From Loktanella sp. M215 (lineage in GTDB: Bacteria > Pseudomonadota > Alphaproteobacteria > Rhodobacterales > Rhodobacteraceae): a stretch of 64,000 nucleotides of DNA. The notes beneath the pieces were generated by a model that had not been told where the DNA came from, made no database searches, and saw nothing but the letters and a program-made list of their open reading frames with translations. Shown piece after piece: positions 51,203-61,385 of the stretch. The stretch spans positions 1 to 64,000 of the forward strand of contig NZ_WMEA01000001.1 of assembly GCF_021735925.1 (NCBI RefSeq), given 5' to 3'. A program made the position numbers and the translations under genes. Within the stretch, counting starts at the first letter, position 1. Each line of letters starts with the position of its first letter.

Positions 51203-52525
51203 TCAATGCGCAAGCAGCCGGTTCGGCAACTCTCCTCCCGGGGGATGGTGTTCCAGCACGTATCGGGGTCCGAACCGCAGCGGCTGACAGGCGACCAGAC
51301 GGTCGCCGTCCCAGACCCCCGGCAGGCCCGCCAGTACCAGACGCGGCGCGCGCGGCGCGGGCTTTGCGGCGATCTGCGCCAGCCCCGCCTCGCCCAGCGC
51401 GCCCACGCTCAACCCTTTGATGTTGGGTCCGAAAACCCGCCACCGGCCGTCCCACAGGGGCTGGCTTTCGCCCACGGCGATCCGCCCCGCCACCCGTGCA
51501 GGCTCCCGCGCGATCCAGACGCGATCGCCGCGCGGCACCACGATTCCGCCGTGCAGCGTCGTCGTCCCACCGCCGATCAGCCGCGCCAGCGCATCCTCCA
51601 GCGCATCCAGACGGGGGCGATAGGTCGCAGTTGCGACCATCTGCAAGGCCGCCGCCAGAATGCGCAACTGCGTTTCCGCCTCGACCCAGGCAAAGCCGTC
51701 GCGGTCCAGCACGACAGCCCCCGGCGCCGTCGCATCGTCGCGCATGACCTGCACAGCGACGTCATGGGCGCGCCGGTCCAGCGCCACCTGCGCGCGGCCC
51801 ATCTGTCGCGCCGTATCGGCCAGCGTGGCGACATCCAGCCCCTCTGCCCCGATCAGGCGGCGCATCCGGACGCGGGCATAGGCGTCGTCGTCGTTCGACG
51901 GATCGTCGACGTAAGGGATATGCAAAGTCTTGAGATAATGGCGAAGCGCGGCTCGGTCGGTGTCCAGCAGCGGGCGCAGGATCTCGAACGCCGCCGACGG
52001 CGTGGCGGGCGATGGCGGGCCGTCCGGGCAGGTCACCGGCGCCGCAGCCGCCCGGACCGTGGTGCGCACGGCCATCGCCGCCAGCCCGTCCACGCCGGAC
52101 CCCCGCGCCAGCCGCATCAGCAGCGTTTCCGCCTGATCGTCGCGGGTGTGGGCCATCAGGACATGGCCGCAAACGCCCCGCCACCCCCCGATCAGGTCGC
52201 GCCGCGCACGCCGGGCCGTGTCCTGCAGGTTGCCCTGCCCGTCCCAGCCGGTCCAGCGCAGGGTGCTGTGCGGCAGGCCCAGTGCGGCACACGCATCGGC
52301 CACCATCGTCGCCTCGGCGGCACTCTCGGTGCGCAACCCATGATCCACCGTAACGACCCACAGCCGCACGCCATAGACGCGCGCCCAAGCAGCGGCCAGA
52401 TGCAGCATCGCCATGCTGTCACCGCCACCGGAAACGGCAACGGCGATATCTCTGGGAAAGTCGGGGCCAAGCATCTGCCCCATCCGGTCCGCGAACCGCT
52501 GGGGCAGATCGATCCCTAGGGACAC
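51203..52525 (-). CDS. tilS: tRNA(Ile)-lysidine synthetase
   Basis: TilS (440 residues) converts C34 of tRNA-Ile2 to lysidine. VAVSGGGDSMAMLHLA is the PP-loop (SGGGDS about 32-37), VDHGLRTES and HTRDDQAETLLMRLARGSG are also catalytic-domain signatures; FEILRPLL and YVDDPSNDD match the family. The GTG start at 52525 overlaps the cpoB stop by 10 bases; later Met codons at 52483 and 52474 are alternatives. It is within the tol-pal operon row. Confidence 0.93.
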   Translation of the reverse strand: MSLGIDLPQRFADRMGQMLGPDFPRDIAVAVSGGGDSMAMLHLAAAWARVYGVRLWVVTVDHGLRTESAAEATMVADACAALGLPHSTLRWTGWDGQGNLQDTARRARRDLIGGWRGVCGHVLMAHTRDDQAETLLMRLARGSGVDGLAAMAVRTTVRAAAAPVTCPDGPPSPATPSAAFEILRPLLDTDRAALRHYLKTLHIPYVDDPSNDDDAYARVRMRRLIGAEGLDVATLADTARQMGRAQVALDRRAHDVAVQVMRDDATAPGAVVLDRDGFAWVEAETQLRILAAALQMVATATYRPRLDALEDALARLIGGGTTTLHGGIVVPRGDRVWIAREPARVAGRIAVGESQPLWDGRWRVFGPNIKGLSVGALGEAGLAQIAAKPAPRAPRLVLAGLPGVWDGDRLVACQPLRFGPRYVLEHHPPGGELPNRLLAH

Positions 52526-53343
52526 GACAGCGCGACGCGCGCGTTGGCGGCATCGGCCACGAAGGGCGAGGTCGGGAACCGCACCGCCACTTCGTTCAGC
52601 GTCACGCAAGCATCCTGATTCTGGCCCACGTCGCCCAGCGCCTTGCCCAGCCGGAACAGCGCCTCTGGCGCCGCCGTGCCTTCGGGATTGCCGGAAAACG
52701 CCTCCAGATAGGCGCGGGCGGCATTGGGCGTGTCGCCCAAGCCTTCGAGCGCCTTGCCGCGCGCCAGCGCCGCGTCTTCGGTCAGCGTTGAACCCGGGTA
52801 GGTCGTGCCAAAGGCCGCAAGGAGATCCGCGGCGCTGCGAAAGTCACCGGATGCGAGCGCCTCCTGCGCCCGCTGGTAGTCCTGACTTTCGCCGACGGCG
52901 AGTTGCGGTTGTTGCGCCGGGGCGGGGGCCGCCGTCGGCACCTGCGCCGCCGAATCGACACCGCCCAGCGACGGCGTATCGCCAAGGGCGCCGATATCGC
53001 AGCCCTCCTCGATTTCGCACAGCCGGAATTCCAGATCACCGATCCGGTTGGTGCCGTCCGTGGTGATCCGGTTGATGCGGAACTCCAGCTCTTCCGTCTT
53101 GCCGGTCAGGCGGGTCAGCTCGCTTTCGATCGCGTTCAGCCGGTCCAGCGGGGTGTTCCCCACTGCACCGGTGGTCAGCGCGCCGGTCGTCGACAGTTCC
53201 GCCCGCAGGCCCTGCACATCATTGTAAAGCGTGCCCAGTTGCTGCCGGATATCCGCCAGCGTGGCCGCCTTGTCCTGCGCCATCGCGGTCGTCGCACTGA
53301 AAATCAGTGCGCCCACCGCTAATTTCAGTGCGACGGCCCGCAT
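52516..53343 (-). CDS. cpoB: Tol-Pal system protein CpoB/YbgF
   Basis: A 275-residue periplasmic protein: signal peptide (1 to about 23, SATTAMAQ), an N-terminal coiled coil (LADIRQQLGTLYNDVQGLRA) that trimerises and contacts TolA, and C-terminal tetratricopeptide repeats (QDYQRAQEALASGDF, YPGSTLTEDAALARGKAL, PEALFRLGKALGDVGQ). Starts ATG 53343 overlapping the pal stop (ATGA). The number of TPRs is about three, usual for YbgF. Confidence 0.93.
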   Translation of the reverse strand: MRAVALKLAVGALIFSATTAMAQDKAATLADIRQQLGTLYNDVQGLRAELSTTGALTTGAVGNTPLDRLNAIESELTRLTGKTEELEFRINRITTDGTNRIGDLEFRLCEIEEGCDIGALGDTPSLGGVDSAAQVPTAAPAPAQQPQLAVGESQDYQRAQEALASGDFRSAADLLAAFGTTYPGSTLTEDAALARGKALEGLGDTPNAARAYLEAFSGNPEGTAAPEALFRLGKALGDVGQNQDACVTLNEVAVRFPTSPFVADAANARVALSCP

Positions 53344-53876
53344 CAGCTTAGCGATCCGACCGAGATGACCGTGACCGCGCGGCGGTTCTTGGCGTAGCAT
53401 TCCTCGTTCGAGCAGACCTCGATCGGGCGTTCCTTGCCGTAGCTGATCGTGCGCAGACGCGACGACGCGATACCCTTGCTGGCCAGATATTCACGCACCG
53501 CATTGGCCCGGCGCGCGCCAAGGGCGAGGTTGTATTCCCGCGTGCCCTGCTCGTCCGCGTGACCTTCGATGATCGCCAGATAGTCGCTGTTGGTCTGCAA
53601 CCAGTTCGCCTGACCGTCCAGCGTGGCCTGCCCCTGCGGTGTCAGGCTGCTGCTGTCCACGACGAACAGCACGCGGTCGCCCACGGTCTGCTGGAAATAG
53701 GCCGCACTGCGCGGGTCGGACGCGCCGCCATTGCCCGCCGGCATCGCATTGCCCAGCGGCGCGCCGCCGTTCGCCATCCCGTCAGCCCCGTTCGCACCGC
53801 CGAACCGGTCAGGCCGCGTGCAAGCGGCGGTCGACAGCGCCAGCAGCACCAGCATCGCCTTGGTCGTCATCTTCAT
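53343..53876 (-). CDS. pal: Peptidoglycan-associated lipoprotein Pal
   Basis: A 177-residue lipoprotein: signal with lipobox LSTAAC (lipidated Cys at about 19), a short disordered linker rich in Gly and Asn, then an OmpA-like domain with VLFVVDSSSLTPQGQATLDGQ, EGHADEQGTREYNLALGARRA and RLRTISYGKERP that bind diaminopimelate peptidoglycan. The domain order is standard. Follows tolB and precedes cpoB. Confidence 0.96.
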   Translation of the reverse strand: MKMTTKAMLVLLALSTAACTRPDRFGGANGADGMANGGAPLGNAMPAGNGGASDPRSAAYFQQTVGDRVLFVVDSSSLTPQGQATLDGQANWLQTNSDYLAIIEGHADEQGTREYNLALGARRANAVREYLASKGIASSRLRTISYGKERPIEVCSNEECYAKNRRAVTVISVGSLS

Positions 53877-53909
53877 GTCAAATCGTCCCTATGAACTGCT
53901 CTTTGTGTC

Positions 53910-53938
53910 ACTCTAGCACGGCCCTGCGGCCATGTTAA
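53910..53938 (-). promoter_or_regulatory. Predicted internal promoter of pal
   Basis: TTAACA, 17 bases, TAGAGT on the minus strand, abutting the tolB stop codon. It would give extra pal-cpoB transcripts independent of tolQRAB. Confidence 0.42.
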
Positions 53939-55267
53939 TCACGGCTGCAACGGGCCCCACGACGGGTCCGACGCGCCGCCCTGAACGGGCACTTCCTTCA
54001 GGTTCCGGCCGGAAATATCGACCGAATACATTGCCGAAGTGCCGCCCGCCCCCTGCGTTTCGCGGGTGAACATCAGCACGCGGCCATTGGGCGACCAGGT
54101 CGGGCCCTCGTCAAGGAACGATGTCGTCAGAAGACGCTCCTCCGACCCGTCCGTGCGCATGACGCCGATATGGAACTGCCCGCCGTTCTGGTTGGTGAAC
54201 GCGATCAGGTCGCCGCGCGGCGACCAGACGGGGGTGCCGTAACGCCCCTCGCCAAAGGACACGCGCCGCGGCTCTCCGCCACCGGCGGACATGATGTAGA
54301 TCTGGCTGCCGCCGGACCGGTCGGATTCAAACACGATCTGGCTGCCGTCGGGGCTGAAGCTGGGCGCCGTTTCGATGCTGGGCGCATTGGTCAGCCGGGT
54401 CGATCCGCCGCTGTTCAGGTCAGAGATGTAAAGGTCCGTGTTGCCGCCGTTGGCGATCGAATAGACCACCCGCGCGCCGTCCTTGGAAAAGCGGGGGGAA
54501 AACGCCATCTCGCCCTCTGCCGTTGCAACCTGCCGCTTGGTGACAGAGCCGACGTCCAGCAGGTTGATCCGCGGAAAGCCCGATTCGTAAGAGGTATAAA
54601 GCACCCGGTCGCCCGAGGGCGAGAACCGTGGCGCCAGCACGATGGCGCTGCTGTCGGTCAGGAACTGCGTGTTCGCGCCGTCGAAATCCATGATCGCCAG
54701 ACGCTTCTGGCGGTTGTCCTTCGGCCCCTGCTCGGCCACGTAGACGACGCGGCTGTCGAAATAGCCGCCCTCGCCGGTGATCCGGCTATAGGCTGCATCG
54801 GCCACCTTGTGCGCCATGCGCCGCCAGCCCTGCGTCGTGCCGGCGAATTGCAGCCCCTCGCCCAGCTCTGCCCCGGTGAACACGTCATACAGGCGGAACT
54901 TCACCGTCAGCTGGTCGCCGTTCACCGCCACGGCGCCGCCGATCAGCGCCTGCGCGTTGATCGCCCGCCAGTCAGGATAGGCGACAGGAGAGCCGAATGC
55001 CCCCATCTGGCTGATGTAGGCGCTTGACGGGATTTCCCGGAACAGGCCCGTCCCGCCCAGATCCTGCGCCACCAGCCGGCTGATATCGCTCGCCAGCTGC
55101 TCGGCGCCAGCGGTCTCTGCGGTGAATGTCGGCACCGCAAAGGGCAGCGGCTCGATCACGCCATCGGTGATCGTCAGCCGCAGCGGCCCGCTTTGCGCCA
55201 GCACTGGCGCGGTCGTGCCCAGCGCCAGCACGGCGGCCACTGCAGCAATCATGAACCGGTTCTTCAT
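53939..55267 (-). CDS. tolB: Tol-Pal system beta-propeller protein TolB
   Basis: TolB (442 residues): signal peptide ending APVLAQ, an N-terminal alpha/beta domain ([18 protein letters not shown]...[12 protein letters not shown]), then a six-blade propeller with repeated [26 protein letters not shown] motifs. It links Pal with TolA in the periplasm. Start at 55267 ([10 protein letters not shown]) chosen because it begins the signal peptide; an ATG at 55327 is upstream. Confidence 0.95.
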   Translation of the reverse strand: MKNRFMIAAVAAVLALGTTAPVLAQSGPLRLTITDGVIEPLPFAVPTFTAETAGAEQLASDISRLVAQDLGGTGLFREIPSSAYISQMGAFGSPVAYPDWRAINAQALIGGAVAVNGDQLTVKFRLYDVFTGAELGEGLQFAGTTQGWRRMAHKVADAAYSRITGEGGYFDSRVVYVAEQGPKDNRQKRLAIMDFDGANTQFLTDSSAIVLAPRFSPSGDRVLYTSYESGFPRINLLDVGSVTKRQVATAEGEMAFSPRFSKDGARVVYSIANGGNTDLYISDLNSGGSTRLTNAPSIETAPSFSPDGSQIVFESDRSGGSQIYIMSAGGGEPRRVSFGEGRYGTPVWSPRGDLIAFTNQNGGQFHIGVMRTDGSEERLLTTSFLDEGPTWSPNGRVLMFTRETQGAGGTSAMYSVDISGRNLKEVPVQGGASDPSWGPLQP

Positions 55268-55372
55268 CACTCTCGTCCTCACTCGCAGGGCTTTGCGCCC
55301 GTTTGCCTGTTGTTGACACACTATCAAGTGCGCATCCGTCTTGCTACGCCCGACCGGCGATCTTTCGCCGCT

Positions 55373-56503
55373 CTACCGCAACCGCATGCCAGAAGGGTCG
55401 AATGTGATCTCCACATCCTGCCACTCGCTGTATTTGTCCGCCGGCAGGTCATAACCGCCGGTGCCCTGACACCGCAGGATCGCGCGCCGCGCCGCGTCAT
55501 AGGCGATCCGCGTCGCCGCATCGTCGCCGCCACTGGCCGCCACCTGCCGCACGTCGCTGTTCACCTTGCCGTCCTGTCCCAGCGAAAAGCCCACCGTCAT
55601 CGTCACCCGCGCCGCCTGCGATCCGGGGTCGACGTTCCAGCACCGGTTCACCGCCACGCGAAAGCCTTCGCGTTCCGACCCGGTCAGGGGCGGCCCTTGC
55701 GGCACGTTCGCCGCCTGCGCGGGCGGGGCGGCCGCCGCCGCAGCGGCCTCCAGCGCCGCCTGCACGGCGGCGTCATCGACCTGCGGCGTCGGCGCCTCGG
55801 CGGTCTCGGTCTCGACTTCCGGTGCCGGGGTAGGCGTCGGACGGTTGGGCCGCGTCTTGGGGCGCGGAATTTCCGTCAGACGGCCCTGCGGCGTTTCGGC
55901 CTCGGTCACGATCTCGGTCGCGGCCTCTTCGGGGGCGGTCTGTTCCTGCGCCTGCTCGACCACGGGCGCATCCGGGGCCGCATCGGGGCTGGCCTGCTCC
56001 TGTGCCACATCCGCAGGTGCCGCATCGGGCGGCGGCGGGGCCACCGGGTCCGGCGTGATCCGCTGCGCGGGCCGCGGCACCGGACGCGGGCTTTCGGTCA
56101 GGTTGGGGGCCGCCACGACCTCTTCGGCCGGGGGACCGGGACTGGCGGGCGCGTCGCTGATCACAGGTACCGGGTCCGGCGGCTCTGGTGCGGGCGGCGG
56201 CGGCAGATCAGGCGTGGGCGGCTGCACCACGTCAGGCGGCGGCGGCGGCGCCGCGGCCTCCTCCTGCACCGGCACCTCTGGCGCGGCTTCGGCGGCGGGT
56301 GCCGCGGGGGCTTCGGGTGGTGCCTCTGTCGGGTCGGGCGTCGTGGCCGCCACGATGGCCGCATATTCATCGGAACTGACGACGGACACCTCGCTGACCT
56401 CGAACGGCAGCGGCTCCGCGTTGAACCCCCAGCCTGCGATCAGCCAGACCAGCAGCGCCAGATGTCCTGCCGCCGAGACATATGTGCCCGTCGTCCGTTG
56501 CAT
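55373..56503 (-). CDS. tolA: TolA-like protein, proline-rich
   Basis: A 376-residue protein in the tolA position: an N-terminal membrane helix (about 10-27), then about 230 residues extremely rich in Pro, Ala and Glu (PPPPPDVVQPPTPDLPPPPA-type) in place of the Lys/Ala helix of enterobacterial TolA, then a C-terminal domain with a Cys pair (NRCWNVDP, RAILRCQG) resembling TonB/TolA C-terminal folds. It connects TolQR energy to TolB-Pal. Identity rests on position and domain layout. Confidence 0.88.
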   Translation of the reverse strand: MQRTTGTYVSAAGHLALLVWLIAGWGFNAEPLPFEVSEVSVVSSDEYAAIVAATTPDPTEAPPEAPAAPAAEAAPEVPVQEEAAAPPPPPDVVQPPTPDLPPPPAPEPPDPVPVISDAPASPGPPAEEVVAAPNLTESPRPVPRPAQRITPDPVAPPPPDAAPADVAQEQASPDAAPDAPVVEQAQEQTAPEEAATEIVTEAETPQGRLTEIPRPKTRPNRPTPTPAPEVETETAEAPTPQVDDAAVQAALEAAAAAAAPPAQAANVPQGPPLTGSEREGFRVAVNRCWNVDPGSQAARVTMTVGFSLGQDGKVNSDVRQVAASGGDDAATRIAYDAARRAILRCQGTGGYDLPADKYSEWQDVEITFDPSGMRLR

Positions 56504-56506
56504 GCC

Positions 56507-56974
<468 letters not shown>

Positions 56975-56977
56975 GGC

Positions 56978-57652
56978 TCAGGCGTCCAGCTGGCGCGACA
57001 GGATGGTGCTGAATTCGTCGGCAAAGGCCTCGTAGCCCGCGACGATCCGGTCCGCATCCGCGCTCAGCTTGTTATAGAAGATGACCGCCGGAATGGCCGC
57101 CATCAGGCCCAGACCCGTCGCCAGCAGCGCCTCGGCAATGCCCGGTGCGACGACGGCAAGGTTAGTGTTCTGCGCCTGCGCGATCTCGATGAAGGCGTTC
57201 ATGATGCCGAAGACAGTGCCGAACAGACCGACGTAGGGCGCCACGGACCCGGTCGTCGCCAGCACGGCCAGACCCTTCTGCAGCTTGGCGGCCTCCTTGG
57301 CGATGGCCACGTCCATGCTGCGGTCGATCCGCGCCTGCGCGCCCGCGATCAGATCACCGTCCTGCCGGTGGCTGCGGCGCCATTCGGTCATGCCCGCGGC
57401 AAAAATCACCTCGGCCGCCCCCCGCGGGGCCGCGCCCACCTGATCGAACAGCTGATCCAGCGGCTCGCCGCTCCAGAAGGCATGATCGAACTGCTCGGCC
57501 GCAGCGCGGGCCTTGCGATACTGGATCGTCTTGTCGACGATGATCGACCAGCACCAGATGCTGGCGCCGATCAGCATGAACATGACGAGTTTCACGAGGA
57601 TGGTCGCGTTGGCGAACATCGACCACATCGTGATGTCGGTGACTGTTTCCAT
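56978..57652 (-). CDS. tolQ: TolQ (MotA/TolQ/ExbB proton channel)
   Basis: A 224-residue membrane protein with three helices. VAPYVGLFGTVFGIMNAF and GIAEALLATGLGLMAAIPAV are the TolQ/ExbB signature. The start at 57652 (METVTDITMWSMF) is chosen by family. A promoter at 57700-57728 lies in the gap from ybgC. Operon tolQRA follows without gaps. Confidence 0.96.
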   Translation of the reverse strand: METVTDITMWSMFANATILVKLVMFMLIGASIWCWSIIVDKTIQYRKARAAAEQFDHAFWSGEPLDQLFDQVGAAPRGAAEVIFAAGMTEWRRSHRQDGDLIAGAQARIDRSMDVAIAKEAAKLQKGLAVLATTGSVAPYVGLFGTVFGIMNAFIEIAQAQNTNLAVVAPGIAEALLATGLGLMAAIPAVIFYNKLSADADRIVAGYEAFADEFSTILSRQLDA

Positions 57653-57699
57653 GGTGCCTGCTCTGACGTTTGGCCGCTTGCGCGATCTGATTGGGCATG

Positions 57700-57728
57700 A
57701 TTCTAGCCCATGCCGCACCAAACGCCAA
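57700..57728 (-). promoter_or_regulatory. Predicted promoter of tolQRAB
   Basis: TTGGCG, 17 bases, TAGAAT on the minus strand: the strongest -10 match in the window. Predicted leader about 40 bases. Confidence 0.55.
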
Positions 57729-57769
57729 CGTCATTCCGCACACGATTTCGCCAAGCCGGCGGTCACCCG

Positions 57770-58159
57770 CTAGAGCGGCCCCCCCCGCAGCGCCGCCGGT
57801 AGCCGCACGGGGCGCCCGTCCAGCGTCATGCAGACCGCCGTGACCTCGGCCCGGAACAGCACCTGCGCCCCGCGCCGCACCTCCTGGTCAAAGACCCAGC
57901 GCACCGCGCTCTGCGCCCGGTGCGCCGTATGCACCACCAACCGGTCGTCCAGCCGCGCGGGGGCCAGATAATCCGCCACGACGCGCGTGACGACAAAGAC
58001 GATGCCCGCGACATCGCGCATCTCGATCTGGTTCATCCCCAGCGCCTCGACCAGCTCCGACCGGCCCCGCTCGATATACTTCAGATAATTGGCGTAATAG
58101 ACGATCCCGCCCATGTCGGTGTCCTCGTAATAGACACGCACCAAAGTTTCATGGCTCAT
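57770..58159 (-). CDS. ybgC: YbgC-family acyl-CoA thioesterase
   Basis: A 129-residue hotdog-fold thioesterase. RVYYEDTDMGGIVYYANYLK contains the catalytic Asp of the 4-hydroxybenzoyl-CoA thioesterase type; YIERGRSELVEALG follows. It sits at the head of tolQRAB as in most Proteobacteria. The ATG overlaps the upstream unknown gene's stop (ATGA at 58156). Confidence 0.94.
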   Translation of the reverse strand: MSHETLVRVYYEDTDMGGIVYYANYLKYIERGRSELVEALGMNQIEMRDVAGIVFVVTRVVADYLAPARLDDRLVVHTAHRAQSAVRWVFDQEVRRGAQVLFRAEVTAVCMTLDGRPVRLPAALRGGPL

Positions 58160-58785
58160 TGCATCCGCCCCACCCGCGCCGCCACCCGCAGCGCATGGCT
58201 CGCGTCCCGCGCCACGCCGGGCAGCACCGGGTCATAGACCGCCCGCACGATCCCCGCGACCTCGGGCCGGATCACCGCCGCCCCGCCCAGCAGCGCCAGG
58301 GGCGAGGCGTCCATGAACGCCCGGTCCGACCACAACACGATCGTCTGCACCGCCTGTGACAACGCCAGCGTATCGGCACTCACCGCCGCCAGATGCGCAT
58401 CCATCCGCAGAAACACGAAACAGGCCTTGATCGCGCCGCCTTCGTCGAACCGGAAGATGCGGTACTGATTGGCCTCCGCCCCCTGCAAGCGTTCGACCAA
58501 AGGCCCCAAGTCCGGCACCAGCCGGTCCAGATGCGGCACCTCCACAAGCTCCGCCCAGTCCCGGCAGAAGAACACCATCAGGTTCGCGCCCAGCTCCCAG
58601 TCCGTCTCGGCCATCCTGTGCCCGGCCAGCGCCACGACCGCCTCGATCGCGCCCTTGAAGACCGCCAGCGTCGCATCGTCCACGCCAAAGACCACCGGCA
58701 CGATCGGCCGCCCCCAGCGCGCACACAGGTACGACCCGTCCCCCCGCGTGAACTTCGCCGCCACCTCTTCCGCCCCGATCGTCAC
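58156..58785 (-). CDS. Conserved hypothetical protein between ruvB and ybgC
   Basis: A 209-residue soluble protein that I do not recognise by family, likely conserved because of its clear coding character and position: AAKFTRGDGSYLCARWGRPI, VPVVFGVDDATLAVFKGAIE, NLMVFFCRDWAELVEVPHL, IRPEVAGIVRAVYDP. No signal or membrane segment. The GTG at 58785 is taken as start because an ATG further up (58851) would translate through the dispersed repeat at 58795. Coupled to ybgC. Confidence 0.75.
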   Translation of the reverse strand: MTIGAEEVAAKFTRGDGSYLCARWGRPIVPVVFGVDDATLAVFKGAIEAVVALAGHRMAETDWELGANLMVFFCRDWAELVEVPHLDRLVPDLGPLVERLQGAEANQYRIFRFDEGGAIKACFVFLRMDAHLAAVSADTLALSQAVQTIVLWSDRAFMDASPLALLGGAAVIRPEVAGIVRAVYDPVLPGVARDASHALRVAARVGRMQ

Positions 58786-58794
58786 CGCGCCCGT

Positions 58795-58833
58795 CCTCGC
58801 TTTTTCCAAAATACTACCCCCGGAGGGTCGACC
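58795..58833 (+). repeat. Dispersed repeat, short form (copy 8)
   Basis: CCTCGCTTTTTCC-AAAATACTAC-CCCCGGAGGGTCGACC, close to copies 2 and 4. Located between two leftward genes, upstream of the unknown gene and after the ruvB stop region. Confidence 0.65.
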
Positions 58834-58895
58834 ATCACGCAAAGGCGCCATCGCCCTTCATTTGGCCGCATGAACACCCGCCAAAGGCTCCAGCC

Positions 58896-59915
58896 TCAGT
58901 CAAACAGATCACTCTCGCGCCGTGGCGCATCCAGCCCCAGATGCCGCCAGGCGTCCCGCGCCAGCATCCGCCCGCGCGGCGTCCTCTGGATCAATCCCTT
59001 CTGCAACAGATAAGGCTCGATCACATCCTCCAGCGAATCCCGGCTCTCGCTCAGCGCAGCACTCAATGTCTCGACCCCCACCGGCCCGCCGCCATAGCTC
59101 TCGGCGATCAGCCGCAGATAGCGCCGGTCGGCGTTGTCCAGCCCCAGATCATCGACCCCCATCCGGGTCAGCGCCCGGTCCGCAATCGCGCGGTCCACGG
59201 TCCCGTCGCCCTCGACAAGCGCGAAATCCACGACCCGGCGCAGCAGACGCCCGGCGATGCGCGGCGTCCCACGCGCCCGGCGCGCGATCTCGGCGGCGCC
59301 GTCAACGGTCGCAGGCGCGCCCATCAGGCGCGCGCCGCGGGTGACGATCTCGTGCAACTCACTTTCCGAATAGAACTCCAGCCGCACCGGGATGCCGAAG
59401 CGGTCGCGCAGCGGCGTGGTCAGCAGCCCCATCCGCGTCGTCGCACCGACCAGCGTGAACGGCTGCAATTCGATCCGCACGGTGCGCGCCGCAGGCCCCT
59501 CGCCGATCACCAGATCCAGCGCGAAATCCTCCAGCGCGGGATACAGCACCTCCTCCACCGCCGGGTTCAGACGGTGGATTTCGTCGATGAACAGCACGTC
59601 GTTGGGTTCCAGATTGGTCAGGATCGCGGCCAGATCCCCCGCCCGCGCCAGCACCGGGCCAGAGGTCATGCGGAACCCGACCCCCAACTCGCGCGCCATG
59701 ATCTGCGCCAGCGTCGTCTTGCCCAAACCGGGGGGGCCGTGAAACAGCACGTGATCCATCGCGTCCTTGCGCATCTTCGCGCTCTCGATGAAGACGCGCA
59801 GGTTCGCCCGCGCCTCGGCCTGCCCGATGAAGGCCTCCAGCGTCTGCGGGCGCAGGGCGCGGTCGCCATCCTCGGGCAGCGGTTCGGGCCGCAATGTGGG
59901 GTCGATATCTGACAT
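58896..59915 (-). CDS. ruvB: Holliday junction branch migration helicase RuvB
   Basis: RuvB (339 residues) is the AAA+ motor of the RuvABC resolvasome. [18 protein letters not shown], Walker [12 protein letters not shown] (60-70), [17 protein letters not shown] (Walker B), [17 protein letters not shown] (sensor 1/arginine finger region) and the C-terminal winged helix with [16 protein letters not shown] are intact. Ends the ruvCAB run. Confidence 0.97.
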   Translation of the reverse strand: MSDIDPTLRPEPLPEDGDRALRPQTLEAFIGQAEARANLRVFIESAKMRKDAMDHVLFHGPPGLGKTTLAQIMARELGVGFRMTSGPVLARAGDLAAILTNLEPNDVLFIDEIHRLNPAVEEVLYPALEDFALDLVIGEGPAARTVRIELQPFTLVGATTRMGLLTTPLRDRFGIPVRLEFYSESELHEIVTRGARLMGAPATVDGAAEIARRARGTPRIAGRLLRRVVDFALVEGDGTVDRAIADRALTRMGVDDLGLDNADRRYLRLIAESYGGGPVGVETLSAALSESRDSLEDVIEPYLLQKGLIQRTPRGRMLARDAWRHLGLDAPRRESDLFD

Positions 59916-59924
59916 GCCCCAGCC

Positions 59925-60575
59925 TTACCCCTTTGGCGCCAGCAGCTTCAAGGCGGCCCGGATGACCTCGCCCGTCGCCGCCCCCGGCGTCATCGCCTCG
60001 GCCACCGCCGCCGCCGCGTCCGATGGCGCATAGCCGAGGTTCACCAGCGCCGACAACGCCTCGCCCTGCGCCGGGTTGGGTTTGACCGCAGCGCGACGCG
60101 GCTTTGCCACCGGCGCGTCCTCCTCGATCACCACGTCGTCGGCGTCGACCTCGCCGCCGCCCATCGCCATCACGCTCGGCGCCTTGTTCTTCAGCTCGAT
60201 CGCCGCGCGCTGCGCGATCTTCGGCCCGACACCCTTGGCCTTGGCCAGCGCATGCCAGTCGCCAAGTGCGATCGCCTTCGACACCCCCTCCGGCCCCAGG
60301 GCGCCCAAAATCGCCAGAGAGGCCTTCGCCCCGATCCCCTGCACGCCCATCAGCAACCGGTGCCATTCCTTTTCCACCAGAGAGGTGAAGCCGAACAATT
60401 GCAGGTTATCCTCGCGCACCAGCAGATCGGTATACAGGGCCACCGCCTCGCCATTCCCCGGCAGGGCCGCCATGGTCCGGTCGCTGATATAGACCAGATA
60501 CCCCACGCCCCGCACGTCGATCAGCACATGATCGGCGGCCCGGTAGTCCAGCCGCCCCGCAATCCGCCCGATCAC
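59925..60575 (-). CDS. ruvA: Holliday junction DNA helicase subunit RuvA
   Basis: RuvA (216 residues) binds the four-way junction. [20 protein letters not shown] start, [36 protein letters not shown] and [16 protein letters not shown] (two helix-hairpin-helix motifs) are clear; the C-terminal domain [17 protein letters not shown] contacts RuvB. The GTG start at 60575 overlaps the ruvC stop (GTGA). Confidence 0.96.
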   Translation of the reverse strand: MIGRIAGRLDYRAADHVLIDVRGVGYLVYISDRTMAALPGNGEAVALYTDLLVREDNLQLFGFTSLVEKEWHRLLMGVQGIGAKASLAILGALGPEGVSKAIALGDWHALAKAKGVGPKIAQRAAIELKNKAPSVMAMGGGEVDADDVVIEEDAPVAKPRRAAVKPNPAQGEALSALVNLGYAPSDAAAAVAEAMTPGAATGEVIRAALKLLAPKG

Positions 60576-61090
60576 GACGCGACCTTTGCCGCGGCCTTCG
60601 CCAGCGCCTTGTTCAGATGCCCCGCCGATTGCAGATGGTGCGCATGGCAGATGGCAATCGCCAGCGCATCCGCCGCATCCGGCCCCGCCAGCACGACGCC
60701 GGGCAGTTGCAGCCGCACCATGTGGTCGATCTGCGCCTTGGCCGCGTGGCCGACACCGACCACCGCCTTCTTGACCGCGTTGGGGGCGTATTCGCCGACC
60801 TCGATCCCCGCCTGTGCGACGACCAGCAGGGCGATCCCCCGCGCCTGCCCCAGCTTCAGCGTACCGACAGCGTCCTTGTTGACAAAGGTCTGCTCTACCG
60901 CCGCCCGGTCCGGCTGGTGCGCGATCATCACGGCGCTCAGGCCCTGATACAGGACCAGCAACCGCTCGGCCAGATTGTCGCCCAGCCCGTGGCAGATGCC
61001 GTTCGCGACATGGGCAATCCGGCTGCCCTGCACATCCACGACGCCCCACCCCATGTTCCGCAACCCCGGATCGATCCCCAACACCCGCAT
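60572..61090 (-). CDS. ruvC: Crossover junction endodeoxyribonuclease RuvC
   Basis: RuvC (172 residues) is a dimeric RNase H-fold resolvase. [15 protein letters not shown] contains the first catalytic Asp, [20 protein letters not shown] the catalytic Glu, and [13 protein letters not shown] the last Asp. Start at 61090 (MRVLGIDPG). First gene of a leftward row running to ftsH. The preceding 61091-61385 holds no gene; an AATGCC/GGCATT hairpin lies at 61243-61263. Confidence 0.96.
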   Translation of the reverse strand: MRVLGIDPGLRNMGWGVVDVQGSRIAHVANGICHGLGDNLAERLLVLYQGLSAVMIAHQPDRAAVEQTFVNKDAVGTLKLGQARGIALLVVAQAGIEVGEYAPNAVKKAVVGVGHAAKAQIDHMVRLQLPGVVLAGPDAADALAIAICHAHHLQSAGHLNKALAKAAAKVAS

Positions 61091-61385
61091 CTCGCCCTCG
61101 TTCTTTTCTTGTGATTGCGCCAGCGTTAGCACAAAACGCGAACGCAAACCAAGCGCCCCGTGGCCTGCGCCACCGTATCGCCACAATTGACGCCGGTTCG
61201 CGACATGCGGCACGCCGGTTCCGACGCCCACAAATCGCGCCAAATGCCTTTTTTCATGGCATTCTAAAAACGCATAAGAGGTGTGCATTTATCGGGGGTA
61301 GTGGTCGCGCGGTCGGGTGGCTAGGTGGCAGTCATCACCGCAATCGCCGCGGATCGCGGCAAATATATTTTTCAGGAGCCATTCC

